NCBI GenBank assembly: GCA_947498415.1
Contig: CANMKB010000002.1
Span: forward strand, 62,001 to 126,000
Source of the DNA: an uncultured Paracoccaceae bacterium
GTDB taxonomy: Bacteria > Pseudomonadota > Alphaproteobacteria > Rhodobacterales > Rhodobacteraceae
Reading direction: 5' to 3'
Length of the DNA stretch: 64,000 bases
The notes below the pieces were generated by a model. The model was not told the origin of the DNA. It searched no databases and was given only the letters and a program-made list of their open reading frames with translations. The translations under genes and the position numbers were made by a program. How positions within the stretch are numbered: position 1 is the stretch's first letter; each line of letters starts with the position of its first letter. This document shows, piece by piece, positions 19,260 through 27,215 of the stretch.

Positions 19260-19374
19260 TCTCTATGGTCCACCATGCCAATGCCCCAAGCGGCCTTTTC
19301 CGAAAGGTCTCACTTAATTGCCTTGGGGCAAATCCTCCCTGTTAGACTGGGCGCCCTCATGGGCGCCCCTTTTT
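19260..19374 (+). ncRNA. candidate small RNA 1 with orphan terminator
   Basis: No protein gene on the plus strand precedes this terminator; the neighbour reads away to the left. TGCCCCAAG at 19282-19290 pairs perfectly with CTTGGGGCA at 19322-19330. Inside lies the hairpin CCTTT-TCCG-AAAGG at 19294-19307. An unpaired CCTCCC (19334-19339), able to pair with Shine-Dalgarno sequences, leads into the terminator at 19349-19374. The 5' end is a guess, as no clear promoter was seen. Alternatives include a 5' leader fragment, but no gene follows the terminator directly. Confidence 0.6.
19349..19374 (+). terminator. strong intrinsic terminator, small RNA 1
   Basis: GGGCGCCC (19349-19356), loop TCAT, GGGCGCCC (19361-19368), then CTTTTT. 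The T-tract exists only on the plus strand, fixing its direction. Confidence 0.85.
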
Positions 19375-19398
19375 ATGAATGTTTTTTGACTTTTGACG

Positions 19399-19427
19399 TT
19401 GACGGACAATTTTTTTCGACGTAGCGT
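19399..19427 (+). promoter_or_regulatory. candidate promoter of small RNA 2
   Basis: TTGACG at 19399-19404, a 17-bp spacer, then TAGCGT at 19422-19427. Three TTGAC units overlap or abut here (19386-19404), so the exact -35 is uncertain. Confidence 0.45.
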
Positions 19428-19433
19428 CCTACA

Positions 19434-19500
19434 CATAAAATAAGTCGGCCCAGTCCGACGGGGAGTGAAATTTAAAAGGGGCCTTGTGGCCCCTTTTATA
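19434..19500 (+). ncRNA. candidate small RNA 2
   Basis: A transcript of about 67 nt is predicted from the promoter at 19399-19427 to the terminator at 19474-19500. It contains hairpin GTCGG-CCCAGT-CCGAC (19444-19459), then a single-stranded GGGGAG (19460-19465), an A/T-rich segment and the terminator. GGGAG is complementary to CTCCC in small RNA 1, and the pairing extends to about nine bases if G-U pairs count. Function unknown. Confidence 0.55.
19474..19500. terminator. bidirectional intrinsic terminator
   Basis: AAAAGGGGCC (19474-19483), loop TTGT, GGCCCCTTTT (19488-19497), followed by TATATTTT. The A-run on the other side makes it usable from both strands. Confidence 0.85.
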
Positions 19501-19528
19501 TTTTCGTCAGTTATCTATATTTACCAAG

Positions 19529-19654
19529 ATGTTGCAGCGTGAAGCTTATGGTTTGCATGATGGCAAATTGTTGCCGCTTTGGCTGGTACGAAAAGATAAG
19601 CGGCCTGACTCTTTGCTGAGTGCATGGTATGGCCATTTCGATCAGATATTTTAA
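19529..19654 (+). CDS. possible 41-residue small protein
   Basis: An ATG frame at 19529 encodes 41 residues, starting MLQREAYGLHDGKLLPLWLV and ending SAWYGHFDQIF. It ends 9 bases before the IalB-family gene. No good ribosome site precedes it. The composition looks protein-like, but it could be chance, or a remnant of a longer gene. Confidence 0.3.
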   Translation: MLQREAYGLHDGKLLPLWLVRKDKRPDSLLSAWYGHFDQIF

Positions 19655-19663
19655 GAGGGCAAG

Positions 19664-20233
19664 ATGCTCAATTTCCCAAAAGTCGCCATCACAGTTTTGG
19701 CCATAGGCCTGTCTTCTGCTGCTTTCGCACAGGATGCAGAACCCGCGGTTGATCCAACTTTGTCAACGGGCGAAGATCTTAAAGCACCCGCTGCTGAGCC
19801 TGAGGTGCGCACCGAGGTGTTTGGCGATTGGACCGTCAATTGCCAAGATGTGGACGGCACCGAAAACTGCCAGATGTATCAGCTGTTGAAGAACGGTGAG
19901 TTTCCAATCGTCGAGGTCAATCTGTTCAACGTCGACAATGGCAGCCAGGTGTTCGCTGGTGGCTCTATCGTGGTGCCTTTGGATACATTGCTGACGGCCC
20001 AACTGACCATCGCTGTGGATGATGACCTGGCCAAACGCTACCCCTACGCCTTTTGTACCCAAACGGGGTGTGTCTCTCGTGTTGGTCTGACCGAAGCAGA
20101 CATTACAGCCTATAAAAAGGGCAATGCCGCGACAGTTTCCATCGTGCCTGTTGCAGCGCCTGACCAAAAGGTCGAAGTGGCCATGTCCCTTAAAGGCTTC
20201 ACCAAAGCCTTTGATGCGCTAAAAGCCAAATAA
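19664..20233 (+). CDS. IalB family periplasmic protein
   Basis: 189 residues. A signal peptide ends near AAFA (about residue 22). The mature part has the invasion-associated locus B pattern: FGDWTVNCQD near 52, two cysteine pairs (CQDVDGTENC and CTQTGC), and a conserved C-terminal sheet ending MSLKGFTKAFDAL. The family is widespread in free-living alphaproteobacteria, so the name does not imply virulence. The start has a GAGGG ribosome site. It converges with the ketoacyl synthase gene. Confidence 0.88.
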   Translation: MLNFPKVAITVLAIGLSSAAFAQDAEPAVDPTLSTGEDLKAPAAEPEVRTEVFGDWTVNCQDVDGTENCQMYQLLKNGEFPIVEVNLFNVDNGSQVFAGGSIVVPLDTLLTAQLTIAVDDDLAKRYPYAFCTQTGCVSRVGLTEADITAYKKGNAATVSIVPVAAPDQKVEVAMSLKGFTKAFDALKAK

Positions 20234-20251
20234 GTTTTCGCAGCTAAAAAC

Positions 20252-20289
20252 AAAAAAACGTTCCTTCCGATTGGAGGGAACGTTTTTTA
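20252..20289. terminator. bidirectional terminator
   Basis: ACGTTCCTTCC (20258-20268), loop GATT, GGAGGGAACGT (20273-20283), flanked by seven A on the left and TTTTT on the right. It lies between convergent genes. Confidence 0.9.
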
Positions 20290-20310
20290 TTGATCTATAT
20301 CGCTTTGTGA

Positions 20311-21519
20311 TTAGACCGCGCGGAGCGCTAAGACTGCGTTTAATCCGCCAAAGGCAAAGGCGTTAGACAAAGCCACATCAACCTTAGCTTCGCGTGCTTG
20401 GTTGGGCACGACATCCAAGGCGCATTCAGGATCAGCTTCTTCGTAGTTGATGGTAGGCGCAATGACGCCGTCTTTGACCGCCATGATACAGGCCAACAGT
20501 TCCACCGCACCCGTGCCGCCAATCAAGTGGCCATGCATGGATTTCGTCGAGCTGATCATCAGATTGTCTGCATGCGGGCCAAACACATCCGCCACGGCAG
20601 AGCATTCTGTTTTGTCGTTCGCCGCGGTGCCAGTGCCGTGGGCATTGATATAACCCACGTCTTCGCGGTTGATGCCCGCGTCTTGCAAAGCACCGGCAAT
20701 GGCGCGCGCGGCCCCTTGTTTTGAAGGCATGACAATATCGCTGGCATCAGAGCTCATGGCAAAACCCGCGACTTCGGCGAGAATATCTGCACCACGGGCT
20801 TTGGCGTGTTCGTACTCTTCGAAAACAAACATGCCTGCGCCTTCGCCCTGTACCATTCCGTTGCGGTTGGCCGAGAATGGGCGGCAGCCGTCTTTGGACA
20901 TCACGCGCAGACCTTCCCAGGCCTTTACGCCACCAAAGCACAACATGGATTCAGACCCGCCTGTCACCATCACAGGTGCCATGCCGCTGCGCACCATTTG
21001 GAATGCTTGGCTCATGGCGTGGTTCGAGCTGGCACAAGCGGTCGCCACGGTAAAGGACGGCCCCTTGAGGTTAAACTCCATCGAAACATGGCTGGCGGCT
21101 GCGTTGTTCATCAGCTTTGGCACAACAAAAGGGTGCACGCGGTTTTTACCGTCTTCGTAAACAGTGCGGTAGTTTTCATCCAGCGTCTGCATACCGCCGC
21201 CAGAGGTGCCCATGACAACGCCAGATTTCGCAGCCAACTCGCCACTAAAAGTCAGACCTGACTGCGCGACTGCCTCGCGCGCGGCCACCAGGGCAAATTG
21301 GGTAAAGCGATCATAGAGCGCCATTTGCTGACGATTGAACAGGCCTTCCGCCTCAAAGCCATGCACCTGTCCGCCGATTTTGATCGCTAAGCGATCCACA
21401 TCGCGGAAATCCAGTGCGCCAATGCCGCATTTGCCTTCGCGCATAGAGGACAATGTATCAGCCACATTATGGCCGAGCGCATTGATGGTCCCTGCCCCGG
21501 TGATGACGACGCGTTTCAT
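20311..21519 (-). CDS. beta-ketoacyl-ACP synthase (KAS II type)
   Basis: 402 residues. The Cys-His-His triad of condensing enzymes is intact: the cysteine in VATACASSNHA near 163, the first histidine in INAHGTGTAAND near 297 and the second in KSMHGHLIGGTGAVE near 335. It elongates acyl chains on ACP. It directly follows its own acyl carrier protein gene (38 bp) and lpxD, so it probably makes a dedicated acyl chain for lipid A or another envelope lipid instead of being the housekeeping FabF. NodE-like enzymes have a similar look. Confidence 0.92.
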   Translation of the reverse strand: MKRVVITGAGTINALGHNVADTLSSMREGKCGIGALDFRDVDRLAIKIGGQVHGFEAEGLFNRQQMALYDRFTQFALVAAREAVAQSGLTFSGELAAKSGVVMGTSGGGMQTLDENYRTVYEDGKNRVHPFVVPKLMNNAAASHVSMEFNLKGPSFTVATACASSNHAMSQAFQMVRSGMAPVMVTGGSESMLCFGGVKAWEGLRVMSKDGCRPFSANRNGMVQGEGAGMFVFEEYEHAKARGADILAEVAGFAMSSDASDIVMPSKQGAARAIAGALQDAGINREDVGYINAHGTGTAANDKTECSAVADVFGPHADNLMISSTKSMHGHLIGGTGAVELLACIMAVKDGVIAPTINYEEADPECALDVVPNQAREAKVDVALSNAFAFGGLNAVLALRAV

Positions 21520-21557
21520 GATGGTCTACTTTCTGAAAGGCCCACGGGCCAATCGCC

Positions 21558-21815
21558 TTATGCCTGATCGGATACCAACTTTTCGATGCCTGCGATGATC
21601 GAGGCAACGTTAGAAATATCAAAATCGCTTTCCGTTGGTTCGTTCGCATTGAACGGAACCGTAATGTCAAAGGCCTCTTCGATCGCAAAGATGCTCTCGA
21701 CCAAACCAAGGCTATCGATGCCCAGATCTTCGAGTGTGCTTTCCAAAGTCACGTCAGACGGCTCGAGTACGGCCTGTTCTGCGATGATTTCAATCACCTT
21801 GTCTTTGACGCTCAT
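21558..21815 (-). CDS. acyl carrier protein, specialised
   Basis: 85 residues. The phosphopantetheine site is DSL with Ser35 (LEDLGIDSLGLVESIFAIEE). It is diverged from a typical AcpP and resembles the specialised carriers of alphaproteobacteria, such as AcpXL, which supplies very long acyl chains for lipid A. Whether it truly belongs to the AcpXL group cannot be decided by eye. It lies between lpxD and the ketoacyl synthase, likely in one operon. Confidence 0.9.
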   Translation of the reverse strand: MSVKDKVIEIIAEQAVLEPSDVTLESTLEDLGIDSLGLVESIFAIEEAFDITVPFNANEPTESDFDISNVASIIAGIEKLVSDQA

Positions 21816-21848
21816 GTCTTCTTCCTTTCGGCAGGTCTGCGCAGAGAT

Positions 21849-22940
21849 TTAGTCTTTTGAAGTTAGTTTTGAAACAGCTATCTTCAATGCAGCCACATCC
21901 TTTGTGATCCGTGGCAAACGACGCAGTCCTTTGTAGGCCTCTATCTGTGTTTCCATCTTCATTGCCGGAGAGCCCAGCATCACGCGCCCACTTGGGATGT
22001 TGGATAAAACAGTTGTGTCACCGCCAGTGATCACATTGTCCCCCACCACAAGATTGTCGCCGACACCTGTTTGCCCGCCAAGCACGACATTATTGCCGAT
22101 TTGTGTAGATCCTGCGACACCGACCTGTGCGCACAGCAGGCAATCGTTTCCGATGGTGACGTTATGCCCGACTTGAACGAGGTTGTCGATTTTTACACCA
22201 TTCCCGATGCGTGTATCGCGAATGGTGCCGCGGTCGATGGTTGAGTTTGCGCCCACTTCGACGTTGTTACCAATGGTCACAGCACCGACGGAGTGGATAC
22301 GTGCCCAGCTTTGGGCCTTTTGCGAGTTCTCAGCGCCAAGGGTCTGACGGGCCTCTTCGACCGTGGATTTTTCAGGGGTCACAAATGAGAACCCATCCCC
22401 TCCAATCCTTGCGCCGGGCTGACACCAGAAATCGTCGCCAATCTGAACGCGTGCCGCAAGGGTGACGTGATCTTTGATATGGGCATTGGCCCCAATGGTC
22501 ACATCAGCGCCAATATAACACTGCGGGCCAATCACCGTATCGCGCCCAATTTTGGCGCCTTTTTCGATGATCGTGAATGCTCCAACGCTGACGTTCTCGC
22601 CCAGATCTGCAGATGGATCAATCACGGCAGAGGGGTGAATGCCTGGTGCAAACCCTGCGCCCTGATCAAACATCTTGGTCAACCCAGCCATCGCATAGCG
22701 CGCACGTGGTACAAGAATGGCCGCCTCTAACCCAAAGCTTTCCCAATCGGCATCGGCCCACAACATCGCGACACGGGCTTTGCTACTCTCAAGCCCTTCT
22801 GCGAATTTTGGGTTTAAAGCCAAGGCCAAATCGCCTTCTGTCGCCTCGCCCGGTTCTGCAATGCGGCTCACCAAAAGATCAACAGCTCCAAAGGCTTTCG
22901 CCTTTAGAGCCTCTGCAATTTGAGTGACAGTATAAGTCAT
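21849..22940 (-). CDS. lpxD: UDP-3-O-acylglucosamine N-acyltransferase
   Basis: 363 residues from the ATG at 22940, chosen because AGGGGG precedes it and MTYTVTQIAEAL is the expected N-terminus; a longer frame to 23075 adds an unlike basic leader. An N-terminal uridine-binding domain is followed by left-handed beta-helix hexapeptide repeats from about 105 to 320 (for example IGPQCYIGADVTIGANAHI). The catalytic histidine region is VQVGHNVTIG near 250. LpxD adds the N-linked hydroxyacyl chain in lipid A synthesis, using acyl-ACP, which fits the ACP gene next door. Confidence 0.92.
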   Translation of the reverse strand: MTYTVTQIAEALKAKAFGAVDLLVSRIAEPGEATEGDLALALNPKFAEGLESSKARVAMLWADADWESFGLEAAILVPRARYAMAGLTKMFDQGAGFAPGIHPSAVIDPSADLGENVSVGAFTIIEKGAKIGRDTVIGPQCYIGADVTIGANAHIKDHVTLAARVQIGDDFWCQPGARIGGDGFSFVTPEKSTVEEARQTLGAENSQKAQSWARIHSVGAVTIGNNVEVGANSTIDRGTIRDTRIGNGVKIDNLVQVGHNVTIGNDCLLCAQVGVAGSTQIGNNVVLGGQTGVGDNLVVGDNVITGGDTTVLSNIPSGRVMLGSPAMKMETQIEAYKGLRRLPRITKDVAALKIAVSKLTSKD

Positions 22941-22968
22941 CGGGCCCCCTGATCGTTGGGGGAAGGTC

Positions 22969-24576
22969 TTATCCGCGAACGGCGCGCAAGACCACCCCTT
23001 CCTTCGCCAGAGCTTTCCAGATCTTTGCGTCACGCCCGTAAATATCACGGCGGTACTGCATAGGACCTTTCGCATTGGTAAAGGCGGTACGGTAGATAAT
23101 GTGTACCGGAACGTGTTGTTCCAAGTTTACCTGACGCTCGCGACCTGTGTCTAGAATACTGTGGAAGAACGCCTTTGGATTGCTTTCCTGACGGGCCAGC
23201 AGCGCATAAGCAAACTCAAACGGTTGTGCCAAGCGAATACAACCGTGGCTATAGGCGCGCACTTCGCGAGAAAACAGGTTCTTGGCCGGGGTATCGTGCA
23301 GATAGATATTATACCGGTTCGGGAACATGAACTTCACGAGGCCAAGCGCGTTGCTGCGGCTTGGGGGCTGTTTGATATTGAAAGGGAATGTGGCCTTTGT
23401 GTACTGGCTAAAGTCCACATTACTGCGGTTCACCGTGCGGCCGCGGGAGTCGACCAGTTTCAAATGGCTGACGGCGTTCCGGTTTTTCTTGAGCATCGGC
23501 AGATACTCTTTTGTCGCGATTGAACGAGGCACGTTCCAGGTTGGATTGATGACCAAATGCTCCATCGTGTCAGAGAACTCTGGGCTGACGCGGTCAGATT
23601 TGGTTGCGCCAATCACAGAGCGGGTTTCAAAGGTCACTTTGCCGTTGTCGATGATTTTCGCTGTAAAATCGGTCAGGTTCACCAAAACATGGCGACGCCC
23701 ACGCGCTTGGTTGTTCCAACGCTCGCGTTCCATCGCTACGATGACAGACTGCAAACGCTGCTCTGCCGATTTGTTCAACTCTTGAATGGTGCCTTTGCCG
23801 GCAACCCCATCTGCGGCCAAACCATGGGCCAGCTGGAATTGTTGAACAGCCTTTTGAATGTTGGCATCAAAAGTCTGCGTAGAGGAGCGTTTCATAAAAC
23901 CAGTGCGGATCAGGCGATTGCGCAGTTGCGCCACAGCTGCACCACTGCTGCCCGGCTCTAGTTTGGATGCGGTGACTTTTTCGCCAAAACCACCTTTAGA
24001 CAGCAGTTTTTCCAAACGCAGCTTTTCTTTCATCAAACGCGCATATTCTGGGGTCTCTGGTGGCAGAGACTTAATAAAGCGTGAGGCAGAGCTTTTGGAG
24101 AAGTTGGTTAGATAGGCTTCGCGGCTACGATACGGCACTTCGCGAACGATGTTTGCGTCAACTCGTTTTGGCGTAAGCATACCTGTTTGTACGTCGCGGG
24201 CGTATTTTACAAATGCCTTAGACAGCGCCACTTCGGCTTCACCCAGGGCGCGTTTTGTCTTGGCGGCTGCAAGTTTCGCCTTAAGACCTTCGATATCGTA
24301 CCGTTTTACAGAGAGGCCGTGTTCGTCAGCAGAACCCAATGCCGCAAAAAACGCTTTGCGGCGCTCCCGAAATTTGTTGCCCTTCCCTGTCCACAACGGC
24401 TGATAGCCGTTGGCACGATAGAACGCGGCCACATCTTTATCGCGTGATGCTGCTTCGGCGACAGACTGCTTGAAGGCTGTAACTTCGGCCTCTGCCAATG
24501 GTGCGGTTGCCATGACACTGGCAAGAACCAGCCCAACAACAGCGAGTTTAACAGACAGGAAACGGAGCAGATTCAT
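22969..24576 (-). CDS. YcbB-like L,D-transpeptidase
   Basis: 535 residues from the ATG at 24576, which gives a clean signal peptide (MNLLRFLSVKLAVVGLVLAS...) and has GAGG upstream. A peptidoglycan-binding domain lies near 220-280 (SSGAAVAQLRNRLIRTGF). The YkuD catalytic domain ends in YSHGCIRLAQP, with the nucleophile cysteine near residue 444. The enzyme forms 3-3 crosslinks or attaches proteins to peptidoglycan in the periplasm. It precedes lpxD by 28 bp and probably leads the envelope operon. The 315 bp between this start and the divergent DUF882 gene hold the promoters of both; I found no confident boxes there. Confidence 0.92.
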   Translation of the reverse strand: MNLLRFLSVKLAVVGLVLASVMATAPLAEAEVTAFKQSVAEAASRDKDVAAFYRANGYQPLWTGKGNKFRERRKAFFAALGSADEHGLSVKRYDIEGLKAKLAAAKTKRALGEAEVALSKAFVKYARDVQTGMLTPKRVDANIVREVPYRSREAYLTNFSKSSASRFIKSLPPETPEYARLMKEKLRLEKLLSKGGFGEKVTASKLEPGSSGAAVAQLRNRLIRTGFMKRSSTQTFDANIQKAVQQFQLAHGLAADGVAGKGTIQELNKSAEQRLQSVIVAMERERWNNQARGRRHVLVNLTDFTAKIIDNGKVTFETRSVIGATKSDRVSPEFSDTMEHLVINPTWNVPRSIATKEYLPMLKKNRNAVSHLKLVDSRGRTVNRSNVDFSQYTKATFPFNIKQPPSRSNALGLVKFMFPNRYNIYLHDTPAKNLFSREVRAYSHGCIRLAQPFEFAYALLARQESNPKAFFHSILDTGRERQVNLEQHVPVHIIYRTAFTNAKGPMQYRRDIYGRDAKIWKALAKEGVVLRAVRG

Positions 24577-24891
24577 TGCAGGTACCTCATTACAGACGGC
24601 CACGATACGTCCCGTATTCTTTCCTTTAGGTGCAAGAGAATGTCCATTCACATTTTAAGGAAATGGCCACTCGAATCTGGCTTGATGCACGAAACCTTCG
24701 CATTGCTGCGGAAAGGACACAGTAGGGCGGATTGGGCAAAATTCTGCTCAAAACCCTTGAATAGATCGTAAGGGCTAAATCTTCACTTGGCGGACGAATC
24801 AAACCGTGCAATAAAACCCGTACATCTGGGGATGTTAACACAACCACGTTTCAGGCGTGGGGCAGGAAAGCGACGGACAGGCGTACCGACT

Positions 24892-25461
24892 ATGAAGACC
24901 GAGGGCTCATCGAGCATCACGCGGCGTGGTGTGTTGGGTGCATTTGCATCTACAGCACTATTGGCCGCCCCGACTTTCACAAACGCAGCTGGATTCCTCA
25001 GAGGCGGAGGCGACATTCGTCGTTTGCGCATGTATTCCCAGCGTACCGGTGAAAGCATTGACACGATCTATTGGATCGAAGGCAACTACATCAAAGAAGC
25101 CTTGAAAGAAATCAATCACTTCATGCGCGACTGGCGCACGGATGGTGTGATCAAAATTGACACGCGTACCATCGACATCATGGCCGCATCGCACAATCTT
25201 ATGGATGCGAAAGAGCCCTATTTGTTGTTGTCAGGCTATCGCAGCCCACAGACCAACGCGATGCTGCGCAGCAGATCACGTGGCGTGGCAAAGAACTCTT
25301 TGCACATGAAAGGCCAAGCCGTTGATTTGCGCTTGAGCTCTCGTTCTGTTGGACAGATTGCAAAAGCAGCAACAGCGTGTCGTGGTGGTGGCGTCGGCCG
25401 CTATTCAGGTTCAAACTTTGTCCATATGGACTGCGGCGTGGTACGCACTTGGGGCCGGTAA
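24892..25461 (+). CDS. DUF882 (YcbK-like) peptidase with Tat signal
   Basis: 189 residues from the ATG at 24892; an earlier in-frame ATG at 24832 is possible. The N-terminus carries a Tat motif, ITRRGVLGAF, so the protein is exported folded. The catalytic domain is the M15-like DUF882 type: SGYRSPQTN near 120, HMKGQAVDL near 146 and FVHMDCG near 180, giving His, Asp and His zinc ligands. It probably trims peptidoglycan peptides. In this order it is commonly found near a YcbB-like transpeptidase, as here in divergent orientation. Confidence 0.88.
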   Translation: MKTEGSSSITRRGVLGAFASTALLAAPTFTNAAGFLRGGGDIRRLRMYSQRTGESIDTIYWIEGNYIKEALKEINHFMRDWRTDGVIKIDTRTIDIMAASHNLMDAKEPYLLLSGYRSPQTNAMLRSRSRGVAKNSLHMKGQAVDLRLSSRSVGQIAKAATACRGGGVGRYSGSNFVHMDCGVVRTWGR

Positions 25462-25490
25462 AGGCCTTAAACCTAATCGAATGATTAACA

Positions 25491-25517
25491 AGGGCACCAT
25501 TTGGGGTGCCCTTTTTC
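25491..25517 (+). terminator. terminator after DUF882 gene
   Basis: AGGGCACC (25491-25498) pairs with GGTGCCCT (25505-25512), followed by TTTTT. It may also serve the convergent spike gene. Confidence 0.85.
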
Positions 25518-25536
25518 AATTCTAGGTAAAAGTGTT

Positions 25537-26880
25537 TTAAGGAATAAATGAATCAAGGTGAATCATATTCAATGCATTCATTTCAATGTAGCCCGCCAAA
25601 GTCGGATGTACTCCATCACCTGTGGTGACCAAACCATAGGCTGAACGATCCACATATGAGACCCGTACATCGTTGATCTCGACATCAATCAGATTTTGTA
25701 AGCTGTTGTTGAAATCCGCTGGGCTTGATCCGTCATCCATCACCGACAGACATAGAACGGTTCCATATCCTTCGGACAAAAGAGTGTTGACGATATAGGT
25801 GTAGTCCAACCGGTCTTGGTTAGACATGGCGCCGTCGCCGTCATTTTGCCCCAAGTCCAGAACAGCCAAGTCCTGCGCATCCACCTGCACATACCCCATG
25901 ACCGTATCTATGATAGATCGCGTCTGGGCAATCGTGCGGCCACTGACCCCCATGCAATTTGACAAATATCCATTGCGCACCGCTGTTGATGGCATATCCG
26001 TGTAAAGCGGTCCGCCCACAAAGTTACCGTGCACAATACTGTGCCCATAGTGATGGAGCTGAGGGCGATCCAAAACCTGAAACGGATCATGTGAAGCCAC
26101 TGCAAACACTTTGGCGAATTGACCAGATTCATTGCTGAAAAAACAAAACTCATGCGTGCCTTGTGGCGGATCAAACGTGGCAAAGCCAAAGTCATCATCG
26201 GTTTCAAGAGAGATAAGCGGACCACCGTCAACAGACACCCCGACCCCACCGTTAACGGCCGTCGATGTGATGTAAAACTTGCGAATGTCAGTACCGCGAA
26301 CGGCGACGCTTCCCATACCCGCCGTGGCCTGCGGTGGATTGTGCAAAGTATCCAGCGGAGCAAAACCAGCCTTTTGGTGTGGTCTGATCATCGCAGCAGA
26401 ACCAACGGCCGCCTCACCAACCTGTGCCACATATTCAGGAATCACCGCATACGCGTCTTGCCCCGTGATCGTCAGAACATCCCCTGTGGTTTCGAAATAG
26501 GCAAAGCCCTGCGCTGGATTCACACTGCCAAAAAACACGACATGTTCGACGTCAGCCAGCCCTTCAAACAAAGTTACAACCCCACCAGTGCGTTGCGGCG
26601 TTGATGAAACACCATCCACAACCACGAGAAATGGCTCACTTTCCCCATTGCCAAACGGCAGGTTCAAATAGGCTGCGGTGCCTTTGATTGTCAAAACCGC
26701 ATAGGTGAGTGATTGATACATATTGATCCGAGATGGATCAGAGGTATTGTTTTGAATGCCAATGATGGATCGATTGAAGTTTTGGGCTGACACCGGAGAT
26801 GACAATCGCGGCACCTCGCGCACAGGCATAAGTGGCGGTGCATACCCCTGACCTGTAGACACTGAAAGACCAATATCCAT
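25537..26880 (-). CDS. ghsB: GTA head-spike fibre homologue with SGNH domain
   Basis: 447 residues. It follows the spike-base gene with a 1-bp overlap (TAATG), the arrangement of rcc01079-rcc01080 (ghsA-ghsB) in Rhodobacter capsulatus, whose products form the head spikes of the gene transfer agent. The C-terminal half looks like an SGNH hydrolase: block I is YGHSIVHGN (GHS in place of GDS, near 279), then an oxyanion-hole glycine in CMGVSGRTI, an Asn in LGQNDGDG near 343, and the Asp-His pair in GDGVHPTLAGY near 428. The fold suggests binding or trimming of acylated surface glycans on target cells. No signal peptide. Orthology to GhsB is inferred from neighbour and family pattern. Confidence 0.75.
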   Translation of the reverse strand: MDIGLSVSTGQGYAPPLMPVREVPRLSSPVSAQNFNRSIIGIQNNTSDPSRINMYQSLTYAVLTIKGTAAYLNLPFGNGESEPFLVVVDGVSSTPQRTGGVVTLFEGLADVEHVVFFGSVNPAQGFAYFETTGDVLTITGQDAYAVIPEYVAQVGEAAVGSAAMIRPHQKAGFAPLDTLHNPPQATAGMGSVAVRGTDIRKFYITSTAVNGGVGVSVDGGPLISLETDDDFGFATFDPPQGTHEFCFFSNESGQFAKVFAVASHDPFQVLDRPQLHHYGHSIVHGNFVGGPLYTDMPSTAVRNGYLSNCMGVSGRTIAQTRSIIDTVMGYVQVDAQDLAVLDLGQNDGDGAMSNQDRLDYTYIVNTLLSEGYGTVLCLSVMDDGSSPADFNNSLQNLIDVEINDVRVSYVDRSAYGLVTTGDGVHPTLAGYIEMNALNMIHLDSFIP

Positions 26881-27140
26881 TAGGCCAATCCCACCAATCC
26901 AGTCGCCGTCGTTCCCGTTGCAAAGATGCGTTTTGCCCGAACCGGAAACGCAATGCCGGCGGCAATGAAAACCGTCGCCTCATCGCCTTCAACCGTTTCA
27001 AGATGCACCGCACCCGAGGTGGCCACATTCAAGGCGCGTGTGAATTGCGCCAGATCAGCAGAGTCATTTGCTGTAATCGCAAATACAGAGGCCGCCGGGC
27101 TAGAGAGACCGGGGGTGGTGTTGGCAAATTTATCTGACAT
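26880..27140 (-). CDS. ghsA: GTA head-spike base protein homologue
   Basis: 86 residues. The pattern MSDKFANTTPGLSSPAASVF at the start and RIFATGTTATGLVGL at the end matches the spike base protein family named after Rcc01079. In R. capsulatus this protein anchors the fibre on the GTA capsid and is encoded outside the main GTA cluster, as it is here. The gene has a strong GGAAGGA ribosome site. No other phage or GTA gene is nearby. Confidence 0.82.
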   Translation of the reverse strand: MSDKFANTTPGLSSPAASVFAITANDSADLAQFTRALNVATSGAVHLETVEGDEATVFIAAGIAFPVRAKRIFATGTTATGLVGLA

Positions 27141-27215
27141 TGTGTTTTCCTTCCAAACAAAGACCCAAAGAGGTTGCGCCTAAGGTCCGTGGAAGACATG
27201 TGATTGTGGTTACGC

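Noticed and set aside
19282..19330. Folded domain as SRP (4.5S) RNA or 6S RNA
   Set aside because: The conserved SRP loop motifs are absent, and no 6S-like central bubble is visible.
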